A stretch of 47,975 nt of DNA from Bacteroidales bacterium (GTDB taxonomy: Bacteria > Bacteroidota > Bacteroidia > Bacteroidales > PUMT01): contig SLKJ01000063.1 of assembly GCA_007134675.1 (NCBI GenBank), positions 1-47,975 of the forward strand. Direction: 5' to 3'. The notes below the pieces were generated by a model. The model worked only from the letters and a program-made list of their open reading frames with translations. It had not been told where the DNA came from and did not search any database. The position numbers and the translations under genes were made by a program. Below, one piece after another: positions 26,770 to 35,451 of the stretch (positions within the stretch are counted from its first letter, which is position 1; the number at the start of each line of letters is the position of its first letter).

Positions 26770-28050
26770 ATGACTCTCAACTATATATGGATTGGTTTCT
26801 TTCTTGTTGCAATGCTGGTAGCCATTATGAGGGTAATGGGTTATCTTTTCAGCGGCCACCTTGAACCCTTGCTTGGATATGTATTTACAACAGCGGACAG
26901 AGATGTTTTTATTGCTATAGTTGAAAGCACCTTTGAAATGGCCAAAGTAAGCATAGACATAGCCATATATCTAATCGGGGTAATGACTCTATGGCTTGGG
27001 ATTATGAAAATTGGTGAAAAAGGAGGTGCAGTAAGCGGCTTAACCCGCTTTGTAATGCCTTTTTTTAAAAAGATCTTCCCTGAACTTCCTGATAACCATC
27101 CCGCATTTGGCTCTATGACAATGAACATCTGCGCCAACATGCTCGGACTTGACAACGCTGCAACCCCCCTGGGCATCAAAGCCATGCAGGAGTTGCAGGA
27201 GGCCAGCCCCGATAAAACAAAGGCATCTGATTCGCAAATCATGTTTATAGTTCTTAATACAAGCGGACTGACACTGATACCCGTTTCGGTTATGGCGATA
27301 AGAGCTGCCATGGGAGCTGCAAACCCTGCCGATATATTCCTTCCAATAATGCTCACTACGTTCTTTTCGACTATGGCAGGCCTACTCATAGTTTCAGCAA
27401 TTCAGAGGATCAATCTGTTTAACCGGGTAGTGCTGGCTTATATAGGAGGGCTCTCACTGCTTATAGGACTTATAATCTGGTTATTCAGCAGCATGGCATC
27501 GGCAACCATCGGTGTTGTTTCTACTTTTGCAGGTAACCTGCTGCTGTTTCTTATAATAATTCTCTTCATCTTTCTCGCATGGAGAAAGAAGGTTAATGTC
27601 TATGAAGAATTCATAGTAGGAGCAAAAGAGGGATTCGGGGTGGCCGTCAAAATAATTCCGTTTCTGGTGGCCATGCTCGTGGCAATAGGGGTATTCAGGG
27701 CCTCCGGAGCACTTGATATGCTGATATCGGCTATTGCCGGGATATTTGGTCTTTTTGGTGTTGACACCGAATTTGTAGGAGCCCTCCCTACGGCATTTAT
27801 GAAACCCCTCAGCGGAAGCGGTGCAAGGGGAATGATGATTGAGGCATTCAACCATTATGGAGTAGACTCATTTGTAGGCCGTATGGCCGCTACATTCCAG
27901 GGATCAACTGAGACGACCTTCTATACGATTGCCGTTTACTACGGTGCGGTAGGAATTCGAAACACGAGGTATACTGTGGGTTGCGGACTATTCGCCGATT
28001 TTACCTCCGTCATTGCGGGAATATTTATAGCCGGATTATTTTTCGGGTAG
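26770..28050 (+). CDS. SpmA-SpmB fusion membrane protein (nucleoside-recognition/Gate domains)
   Basis: This 426-aa polytopic membrane protein is equivalent to Bacillus spore maturation proteins SpmA and SpmB joined in one chain. The first half (about 1-210) has SpmA features such as LGLDNAATPLGIKAMQELQ, and the second (about 250-426) has SpmB features such as PTAFMKPLSGSGARGMM and GSTETTFYTIAVYYGAVGI. Such fusions occur in non-sporulating Bacteroidota, where the transported substrate is unknown. The Gate/nucleoside-recognition folds suggest a transporter or channel. It lies downstream of the MCE operon but with a 164-bp gap, so it is probably separately expressed. Confidence 0.9.
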   Translation: MTLNYIWIGFFLVAMLVAIMRVMGYLFSGHLEPLLGYVFTTADRDVFIAIVESTFEMAKVSIDIAIYLIGVMTLWLGIMKIGEKGGAVSGLTRFVMPFFKKIFPELPDNHPAFGSMTMNICANMLGLDNAATPLGIKAMQELQEASPDKTKASDSQIMFIVLNTSGLTLIPVSVMAIRAAMGAANPADIFLPIMLTTFFSTMAGLLIVSAIQRINLFNRVVLAYIGGLSLLIGLIIWLFSSMASATIGVVSTFAGNLLLFLIIILFIFLAWRKKVNVYEEFIVGAKEGFGVAVKIIPFLVAMLVAIGVFRASGALDMLISAIAGIFGLFGVDTEFVGALPTAFMKPLSGSGARGMMIEAFNHYGVDSFVGRMAATFQGSTETTFYTIAVYYGAVGIRNTRYTVGCGLFADFTSVIAGIFIAGLFFG

Positions 28051-28100
28051 GACTTAAAAACATTTTTTCATAATCCAAATATTCAATTATAACAGGTATA

Positions 28101-30389
28101 ATGGTAAACATTAAAACTCTGTTTCTGATATTCACCATTCTGCTTTTATCCGGAATCCCTGTCCAGGCAAATGACAAACCTGAACCTGCGAGGACCGGGT
28201 TTTTCCCTTTCTCGGTATGGTACAGTGGCGGTAAAGCCCGCCCCCCTATGCTTTCGGATATAACCCCGCAATCAGAGGAAGAGTGGAGACATGATCTTAA
28301 ACAAATCAGGGCTCTTGGATTCAATACGATACGCACCTGGGTTGAGTGGGCTAAATGTGAACCGCTAAGAGGAGAATACAACTTCGAAAATCTGCATTTA
28401 CTTATGAAACTTGCAGAGGAGATCGGATTGCAGGTGTTCATCCAGATATATGTTGATTCACCACCCGATTGGGCAATGGATTTGTTCCCTCACTATATTT
28501 CTGAAGCGCAAAACAAAAGAAAGGTAAATCAGCAATCGGTAACCGGATTATGCCCGGATGATCCCGAAGCAGAAGAGATAATAATCACATTCTTTACTGA
28601 AACCGCAAAAGTTGCCTCCTCCTACCCTAATTTATCAGGCTGGGGTCTGTGGAGTGAACCTCGCCCGGGAAAACGGGTAAACCCGGATTCTAGACCAGAC
28701 GCTCACTTTTGCCGCTGCCCGGGAACCAGAACAAGATTCAGACACTGGCTGATGGATAAATACGGAAGTCTTGATTCCCTTAACAGAGCATGGTACAGGA
28801 GTTACAGTACATGGAGCCAGATTGACCCCCCGATGTCCCGCAAATTACTGACTTACACCGATTTCTCGGACTGGAAAACATTTTTTTCTGAAAAACTGGC
28901 TGATGATATGCGCACACGCTATGAGGCCATCAGAAAAGCCGATCCCAACAGCCTGATAACTGCCCATACTGCAAATGCATCCCTGTTCCTGTCCCCCCTG
29001 GGACCTGGTGAGTGGACAGATGATTTTCTGATGTCAGAACCACCCGACTTTTACGGGGTTTCAATCTATCCGAAACACAACCAGCCCGACAGACACTGGT
29101 CGGTCACAAAACTTAGGGCAGTGATGGATTTTACCCGCAGTGCCAACAGGGAAAAGGGAGGGTGGCACGCAGGTGAGCTACAGGCAGGCAAGGGAATAAT
29201 CTCACTTTTTGTCAGTGAACCTGTTCTGCCGGAAGACCACAGGATCTGGATCTGGTCAGCCATTGCCAAAGGTGCAAAGGGAGTAAATATGTACGCATAT
29301 TATCCAATGTCTTCAGGATATGAAGCAGGCGGATACGGACTTATCAACCTTGACGGCGAAATAACCGAAAGAGCTGTTCATGCCGGAGAGATAGCCTCAA
29401 TAGTGGACCGCAACCAGGAACTGTTCCTTTTCTCCACACCGGTAAAGGCGGAAATAGGTATTGTATATAATCCCCTTTCGCAGATGGTTGGTGGCATGCA
29501 GCACAGCCACTACCCCGATGCTCATACCAATTCACTTTTAGGCTACTTCAGGGCATTTGCCGATCAGAATATTCCGGTTGATTTCATCCACCGGAAACAT
29601 CTTGAAAAGCAGGAACTGGCAGATTATAAACTGGTATTAGTTCCATGGCCTCTCATGATCACAAAAGAAGCAGCCGAGGGGATCAGGGTATTTGTTGAAA
29701 ACGGCGGCCATATTCTTGCTGAAGCAAGAATCGGACGAAAGGATGAGAGAGGATATGCCTCGGAGATCATTCCCGGCCTCGGACTTCACGATGTTTTCGG
29801 GGTAAGGGAACATGAGGTCAGTATGCGTGATGATGTCGGTCTGGTAATAACAGACACTGCCCACCCGGCAATATCAAACCTTGACTCCGGTAACATGCTC
29901 AGTGGAGCTCTCTATGCCAAATCGGTTGCTCCTTTGGAAAACCGTGAAATTGACATTCTTGCCAGGCATTACAACGGCAAGCCGGCCATTGTAAGCGCAA
30001 AATACGGAAAGGGTCAGGCAATACTGGCCGGAACCTATCTTGGTATGGCAAATCATCCCAACCCGGTCGCTGAAAACGAGAAATTCTTCATTAATCTGCT
30101 GAGCTGGGCGGGGGTTGACAGGCCATTCATAAGCTCACACGACGGAAACAAAGAAAATTATGTTGAAGTTAGGCTACAGGATAATAAGAACGGATTTGTC
30201 TTATATCTGTTCAATCATAGTGACAGTATTGAAGATGTAACTGTTTACCTTGCAACTCCAAAAAGCGGCAACTACAGGGTAAGAGATGTTATAATGGACC
30301 AGGAAAGACGCATCAGGGCACGTAACAATATCCTTACACTGGAAACCAGGATTGATGCCAGGCAGGTGAAGGTTTTGGAAATATGGTGA
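28101..30389 (+). CDS. Exported GH42-like glycoside hydrolase (beta-galactosidase family)
   Basis: The 762-aa protein has a Sec signal peptide (about 1-23, ending IPVQA), then a GH-A clan TIM barrel (about 35-400), a GH42 Rossmann-like trimerisation domain (about 440-650) and a C-terminal beta domain. The barrel includes the metal-cluster type segment HFCRCPGTRTRFRHWL and nucleophile Glu359 in GWHAGELQAG. The acid/base site reads GLWSEPRPG (Glu186), with Ser185 where GH-A enzymes have Asn. It is probably periplasmic; the substrate may be a beta-galactoside but is not determined. No transporter or SusCD pair is adjacent. ATG at 28101. Confidence 0.83.
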   Translation: MVNIKTLFLIFTILLLSGIPVQANDKPEPARTGFFPFSVWYSGGKARPPMLSDITPQSEEEWRHDLKQIRALGFNTIRTWVEWAKCEPLRGEYNFENLHLLMKLAEEIGLQVFIQIYVDSPPDWAMDLFPHYISEAQNKRKVNQQSVTGLCPDDPEAEEIIITFFTETAKVASSYPNLSGWGLWSEPRPGKRVNPDSRPDAHFCRCPGTRTRFRHWLMDKYGSLDSLNRAWYRSYSTWSQIDPPMSRKLLTYTDFSDWKTFFSEKLADDMRTRYEAIRKADPNSLITAHTANASLFLSPLGPGEWTDDFLMSEPPDFYGVSIYPKHNQPDRHWSVTKLRAVMDFTRSANREKGGWHAGELQAGKGIISLFVSEPVLPEDHRIWIWSAIAKGAKGVNMYAYYPMSSGYEAGGYGLINLDGEITERAVHAGEIASIVDRNQELFLFSTPVKAEIGIVYNPLSQMVGGMQHSHYPDAHTNSLLGYFRAFADQNIPVDFIHRKHLEKQELADYKLVLVPWPLMITKEAAEGIRVFVENGGHILAEARIGRKDERGYASEIIPGLGLHDVFGVREHEVSMRDDVGLVITDTAHPAISNLDSGNMLSGALYAKSVAPLENREIDILARHYNGKPAIVSAKYGKGQAILAGTYLGMANHPNPVAENEKFFINLLSWAGVDRPFISSHDGNKENYVEVRLQDNKNGFVLYLFNHSDSIEDVTVYLATPKSGNYRVRDVIMDQERRIRARNNILTLETRIDARQVKVLEIW

Positions 30390-30414
30390 TAAATATCATT
30401 CCAAATAGAAATTT

Positions 30415-31527
30415 ATGATAATCCTGAGTAGTGGAATTGGAAATTATGTTAACCTGGGTAAAACCAGATACTCTTATTTCGGGGGCAATAATTACCTGGG
30501 ACTTGCTAATCATCCCGAACTAAAAAAGGCAGCTATAAGCGCAATCGAAAAATATGGAGTAAATTTCTCTGCTTCACGTGTTACAACAGGCACCTCTGAT
30601 CTTCATATTGAACTTGAAAAGCAGCTTTCAAAATTCAAGAGGAAGGAGGATACTATCCTTTTCCCCTCCGGATACCAGGGCAACACCATTCTGATACGGG
30701 CTTTGTTAAAACCGGATTCAGCCGTACTGATAGACAGTTTTGCTCACCCCAGCATTGGAGAAAGTATCCGGGGAATTGTCAACAATATTGGCTACTATGA
30801 CCATTGCGATGCGCTCCATCTTGAGACACTACTGAAGAGATTACCAGGGAAGCTCAGTCCCATTATCATTACTGATGGTATTTTTTCGCTTACAGGTGAA
30901 ATAGCACCGCTTAACAAGATATATGAACTGGCAGAACAATACAATGCTCTTATTATAGTTGATGATGCTCATTCAACGGGCATCCTGGGACAAAACGGCC
31001 TTGGTACTCCGGAGCATTTCAACCTTGAAAATGCTCCGGAAATATATCAGACAGAGACTTTGAGCAAAGCTCTCGGCAGTTATGGCGGTTTTATTTCAGC
31101 AAACAAAGAACTTATTGAATTACTGAGAAAAAAATCAGATATCTACAAGTCATCAACATCTCTTCCACCTCATGTTATTGCCGCAGGTATCTCATCAATT
31201 CGTGTGATAACAGAAAACCCCGGATTACGTATCGAATTAATTAATAAGGCATCATATATAAAAAAAGAAATAACAGACATGGGATTCGTAACCACCCGTG
31301 ATAATACTCCAATTATACCAATTTTTTTTGATTCAGCAGAAAAGTCTATTAGCTTGTCTAAATTCCTGAAAAATAACGATACCATAGTATCTGCAACAAC
31401 TGATTATCCAAACAACATGAAAAAGCAGATAATAAGAATTACTGCCTCAATAAATCACACTGACAACCAGGTATATAGTTTACTTGAGTTACTAAAAAAA
31501 TGGAGAAATAAAAATGGAACCTCTTGA
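30415..31527 (+). CDS. AONS/KBL-type (alpha-oxoamine synthase) PLP enzyme
   Basis: This 370-aa fold-type I PLP enzyme resembles 8-amino-7-oxononanoate synthase, 2-amino-3-ketobutyrate CoA ligase and serine/cysteate acyltransferases. Key residues are visible: IDSFAHPS (His111 stacking on PLP), VDDAHSTGILG (Asp183/His186 pair), and ETLSKALGSYGGF with the Schiff-base Lys218. It overlaps the start of the dipeptide epimerase gene by 14 bases, indicating coupled expression. There is no biotin or threonine context, so neither BioF nor KBL can be assigned. An acyl-CoA plus amino-acid condensation is the family-level expectation. Confidence 0.85.
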   Translation: MIILSSGIGNYVNLGKTRYSYFGGNNYLGLANHPELKKAAISAIEKYGVNFSASRVTTGTSDLHIELEKQLSKFKRKEDTILFPSGYQGNTILIRALLKPDSAVLIDSFAHPSIGESIRGIVNNIGYYDHCDALHLETLLKRLPGKLSPIIITDGIFSLTGEIAPLNKIYELAEQYNALIIVDDAHSTGILGQNGLGTPEHFNLENAPEIYQTETLSKALGSYGGFISANKELIELLRKKSDIYKSSTSLPPHVIAAGISSIRVITENPGLRIELINKASYIKKEITDMGFVTTRDNTPIIPIFFDSAEKSISLSKFLKNNDTIVSATTDYPNNMKKQIIRITASINHTDNQVYSLLELLKKWRNKNGTS

Positions 31528-32596
31528 CATCAAGAACATTGAATTTGAACCTGTAAATATCTTACTGGATGAACCTTTTACAATTGCAATAGGTAAAAAA
31601 CACAGTATTGAAAACGTCTTTATAAAGATTACGCTGAACAACGGCATTGAAGGTTATGGCGAAGCTGCCCCTTTAGAACCTGTTAACGGTGAAAATCAAT
31701 CTACCGTACTTGCAACACTGGAAACAATTCAGAGTTTTCTTCCGGGAAAAAATGTATCCGACTATAAAATGATATCAAAGCATCTCAAGGAAGTATTCTG
31801 GGCCCAGTCTACAGCCCGTTGCGCGATTGAAATGGCCTTGCTTGATGCTTTTACCAGATCGCTGAATATGCCTTTATATAAATTCTTTGGCGGTGAAGTG
31901 AACCGGATTGAAACAGATTACACAATAGATATAGTATCACCGGAGATTGCCAGGGTAAATGCTGCAAAACTGTCAGAGAAAGGTTATAGAATATTAAAAA
32001 CCAAGGTGGGTAAAAACCTTACTGACGACATTGCCAGAATTCTGGCAATCAGGGAAGGCGCTCCGGAATGCGGTATTATATTAGATGCCAACCAGGGGTT
32101 TTCACCGCATGAAGCAGCCCTGTTTCTCGAAATACTTCAGAAAAACGATTTACGCCCTGATCTTTTTGAGCAGCCTGTTTTAAAAAGCGACCTGAATGGC
32201 ATGAAGTACGTCAGAGACCGGACTTCAGTGCCAGTTGCTGCTGATGAGTCGGTCTTTACTGCTGCAGATGCCCTGAATATAGTAAGGTCAGACTGCGCAG
32301 ATGTTATCAACATCAAACTTATGAAGTCGGGAATTGTTGAAGCACTTGATATAGCAACCATTGCACGCAGTGCAAATCTTAAGTTGATGATCGGATGTAT
32401 GCTTGAAACAAAACTCGGTCTGGGCTGTGCAGTTCACCTTGCAGCAGGTCTGGGCGGATTTACTTATGTTGATCTGGATCCTCATCTCAGCCCCGATAAG
32501 GATCCTTTTACAGGCGGGCCGGAATTTGATGATCCCTGTTATCATATTAACGATAAGCTTGCCGGTATTGGTGTTTTAAGAAAACAGACATCATGA
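31514..32596 (+). CDS. Dipeptide epimerase, enolase superfamily (L-Ala-D/L-Glu epimerase-like)
   Basis: This 360-aa enolase-superfamily protein of the muconate-lactonising subgroup has the KTK catalytic motif (Lys162/Lys164), metal ligands Asp191, Glu219 and Asp244 and the opposing base Lys268. The C-terminal DLD (320-322) contacts the dipeptide amino group in dipeptide epimerases. The likely role is epimerising L-Ala-D-Glu from wall muropeptides. In some Bacteroidota such genes neighbour NlpC/P60 peptidases, but none is adjacent here. The 14-base overlap with the AONS-like gene suggests a shared pathway. Confidence 0.88.
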   Translation: MEPLDIKNIEFEPVNILLDEPFTIAIGKKHSIENVFIKITLNNGIEGYGEAAPLEPVNGENQSTVLATLETIQSFLPGKNVSDYKMISKHLKEVFWAQSTARCAIEMALLDAFTRSLNMPLYKFFGGEVNRIETDYTIDIVSPEIARVNAAKLSEKGYRILKTKVGKNLTDDIARILAIREGAPECGIILDANQGFSPHEAALFLEILQKNDLRPDLFEQPVLKSDLNGMKYVRDRTSVPVAADESVFTAADALNIVRSDCADVINIKLMKSGIVEALDIATIARSANLKLMIGCMLETKLGLGCAVHLAAGLGGFTYVDLDPHLSPDKDPFTGGPEFDDPCYHINDKLAGIGVLRKQTS

Positions 32597-32769
32597 ACCT
32601 CCGGGTAATTTGTGATTTTTACCATTTTCAGTTTATTACCACGGTGGCTCTGATTAAATGGAACCGGGTAATTTTCCTGTTTCGTGAACAAACAGCTTAA
32701 AAAACTGTTTAACCGGAAACTTTAAAAATCAAACAAGTTTTCATTTAATAATATCAAGCCACAACCCAT

Positions 32770-34137
32770 ATGCAACTTCACACTAATATTCTGATTGCAC
32801 TTTTGTTGTTATTTTCATTCACCTTAAATGCAGGCTTTAACGGACGGGAACCATCACAGTCACCCGATACTATGAGGATAAGCCTTCAACAGGCTGTTGA
32901 CTACGCTGTTGAGCATAGTATCACAATGAAAACTGCAAAAAAAGACCTTGAAATAGCCGCAAGAAGAATCAGGGAAATAACTGCTTCAGGCCTGCCACAG
33001 GTAGATGGATCAGCAGGCTATCAATACTTTTTTGAGATTCCCACCTCACTTGTACCTGCAGAGTTTTTTGGTGGAGAACCCGGTGAATTTGCTGAAATAC
33101 AATTCGGCACAGAGCAGACGGTAAATATTTCGGCCACTGTAAGCCAGATGATTTTTGACGGTTCCTATATCGTGGGACTTCGGGCGGCCAGGATATTCAG
33201 GGATCTGGCCATGCAAAACAAAGAACGCTCGGAACTGGATGTCAGGAATCAGGTTTCGGAAACCTACTTCCTGACGCTTCTGACCCGTGACAATATTTCC
33301 ATCGTAAGGCAAAACCTTGAGAACATAAGACAAAGTCTTGCCGAAACAGAAAAGATAATGGAAGCAGGATTTACAGACCCGATTAATGTTGATCAGCTCA
33401 GATTATCGGTATCGAATATGCGCAACAACCTGACGAAGCTTGAAAGACAATACGAGCTTAGCCTTAATTTACTCAAATTTCAGATTGGGATAGACATTGA
33501 CAGGGTAATTGAACCTGCTGACTCGCTGCATACACTTTTTGAAAAAATTATGCTTGAAGCAGATCCGGATGAAGAGTTCAGTTACAAGGATCATATCGAC
33601 TACCTGATAATGCGCTCAAGGAGGGATATGGACTTTATGGCCCTGAGGAGGGAGCAGTCTCTCTCTCTGCCAAGGCTTACAGCTTCATTTACCTATCAGG
33701 AGATGGCTATGAGAAATGATTTTAATTTCACTGATATGTCGAAACCCTGGTTCCCATCTTCATTCGTTGCGGTAAATCTCAGTATCCCGATATTCTCCAG
33801 CGGACTGAGGTCGTCCAGGATACAGCAGGCAAGACTCGAACTCAGCAAAACTGAAATGAAAACCAGTCAGGTTTCCGAGTCACTCAGGATGCAGATTACC
33901 GAGGCAAGGTTGCAGTTCAGGACTACTATGGAGCAGTACATTACAGAAAGGGAAAACATGGAGCTTGCCGAAAGGATCCTGAAGCGGACAACAATCATGC
34001 ACAAGGAAGGAATGGCAAGCAGCATGGAGTTAACCCAGGCAAATGACCAGATGCTTGCCACCAGGGCAAACTATTATAATGCAATGTTTGACTTCATAAC
34101 TGCCAGAAATAATCTGGAAAAGGCACGGGGACTATAG
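32770..34137 (+). CDS. tolC: TolC-family outer-membrane efflux protein
   Basis: The 455-aa protein has a signal peptide (about 1-22, LIALLLLFSFTLNA) and two long helical repeats typical of OEP/TolC proteins. The first opens with ISLQQAVDYAVEHSITMKTA and the second with ARLQFRTTMEQYITERENMELAERIL. It forms the outer-membrane channel-tunnel of the tripartite efflux system whose adaptor and RND pump follow. The 122-bp gap to the adaptor may contain a promoter or read-through. The 173-bp upstream region has no obvious TAnnTTTG box. The substrate is unknown. Confidence 0.93.
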   Translation: MQLHTNILIALLLLFSFTLNAGFNGREPSQSPDTMRISLQQAVDYAVEHSITMKTAKKDLEIAARRIREITASGLPQVDGSAGYQYFFEIPTSLVPAEFFGGEPGEFAEIQFGTEQTVNISATVSQMIFDGSYIVGLRAARIFRDLAMQNKERSELDVRNQVSETYFLTLLTRDNISIVRQNLENIRQSLAETEKIMEAGFTDPINVDQLRLSVSNMRNNLTKLERQYELSLNLLKFQIGIDIDRVIEPADSLHTLFEKIMLEADPDEEFSYKDHIDYLIMRSRRDMDFMALRREQSLSLPRLTASFTYQEMAMRNDFNFTDMSKPWFPSSFVAVNLSIPIFSSGLRSSRIQQARLELSKTEMKTSQVSESLRMQITEARLQFRTTMEQYITERENMELAERILKRTTIMHKEGMASSMELTQANDQMLATRANYYNAMFDFITARNNLEKARGL

Positions 34138-34259
34138 GGGAAGAGCAGGCTGTATGGAACACTTCGGCGCAGCAGCAAAAAAAAGCAGAAATGAACATTA
34201 ACAATATTATACAGAAACAAAATTAAAAAAGAACCATATTCATTAAAGCCTTTTATAAA

Positions 34260-35420
34260 ATGCGTAACATTTTAATAACCCCATTACTGGTTGTCATCCC
34301 TTTGATATTCGCAACACAGTCATGCAATGACCAGCGGGATGATACCCCGGCTGAGATCCGTAACCGGATATCAGAATACCAGAAAGAGATAAGCGACCTT
34401 AACAGAAAAATAACCCTTCTGGAGGGGCAGTTATCAGACATGGGGGAACAGGTGGAGAACCGGTCGGGTACCATGGTTACTGTCACTGATATCAAAACCG
34501 GACCATTTGACCACTATTTCAGGATAAACGGATCACTGGAAGCAGTCCGCGAAGCGATGATCAGTCCCGAAATAAACGGACAGTTAAAAAAAATCCATGT
34601 CAGCAAGGGCCAAAGGGTTGAGCGGGGCCAACCGGTGGCCAGGCTGAATACTTCAGTACTGGAAAACAATATTGAAGAACTTAAAACCAATCTGAACCTG
34701 GCACGAACAGTATACAAAAGGCAGAAAAGCCTCTGGGATCAACAGATAGGAAGCGAAATACAGTACCTGGAAGCAAAGAATGCCTACGAAAGCCTCCGGT
34801 CCCGTCTCGGGTCGCTCGAATCACAACTCGAAATGGCCATATTACATGCCCCCCTTTCAGGGATAGTTGATGAGATATTCCTCAGGGAAGGAGAACTGGC
34901 CGTGCCGGGGTCACCAGTTATGCAGATCGTCAATCTGGACCGTATGTATGTAAACGCTGACGTTTCAGAAACATTTCTTCCAAAAATTGATCCTGCCAAC
35001 AATGTTATACTCCGATTTCCTGCCTTTCCTGAATTTGAAGCCAGCGTGCCGGTTCATCGTATCGGTAATGTCATAAATCCTGAGAACCGGACCTTCAGGT
35101 TGCAGCTCAGGATAGATAACCCCGGTGAAAGATTCAAGCCCAACATGGTTGCCAGTCTGAACATTAAGTCTTTTTCGGAGGATGATGTTATTGTAATACC
35201 CACAATGCTTATTAAACAGGATATACAGGGACATTTTGTATATACTGCACAGCAGAATAATAATGGAACATGGGTTGCTCACAGGTCATACATTGAAAGA
35301 GGAGCCGACAGCGAAGGAAGAACGATGATAAAGAGTGGACTTAAAGAAGGAGATCTTCTCATCGTACAGGGTCATAACCAGCTTACCGAGGGTTTGATTA
35401 TTGTGATAGAGCAATCTTAA
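34260..35420 (+). CDS. RND efflux periplasmic adaptor (membrane fusion protein), lipoprotein
   Basis: This 386-aa adaptor bridges the RND pump and TolC. The signal region ends with FATQSC, a plausible lipobox (Cys near 22). An extra coiled coil at about 30-65 (ISEYQKEISDLNRKITLLEGQ) precedes the lipoyl/barrel-sandwich strands (REAMISPEINGQLKKIHVSKGQRV). Then comes an alpha-hairpin (about 130-185) and the second half-lipoyl motif APLSGIVDEIFLREGELAVPGSP. It is 31 bases before the RND gene and is cotranscribed. The N-terminal coiled coil is unusual for AcrA-like adaptors. Confidence 0.93.
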   Translation: MRNILITPLLVVIPLIFATQSCNDQRDDTPAEIRNRISEYQKEISDLNRKITLLEGQLSDMGEQVENRSGTMVTVTDIKTGPFDHYFRINGSLEAVREAMISPEINGQLKKIHVSKGQRVERGQPVARLNTSVLENNIEELKTNLNLARTVYKRQKSLWDQQIGSEIQYLEAKNAYESLRSRLGSLESQLEMAILHAPLSGIVDEIFLREGELAVPGSPVMQIVNLDRMYVNADVSETFLPKIDPANNVILRFPAFPEFEASVPVHRIGNVINPENRTFRLQLRIDNPGERFKPNMVASLNIKSFSEDDVIVIPTMLIKQDIQGHFVYTAQQNNNGTWVAHRSYIERGADSEGRTMIKSGLKEGDLLIVQGHNQLTEGLIIVIEQS

Positions 35421-35451
35421 ATAAAAAGTAATCCGCAATCATTTAAATCTC

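Noticed and set aside
32690-32710. AAACAG/CTGTTT hairpin between the epimerase and tolC genes
   Set aside because: The stem is six weak base pairs with no U tract, so I could not support it as a terminator.
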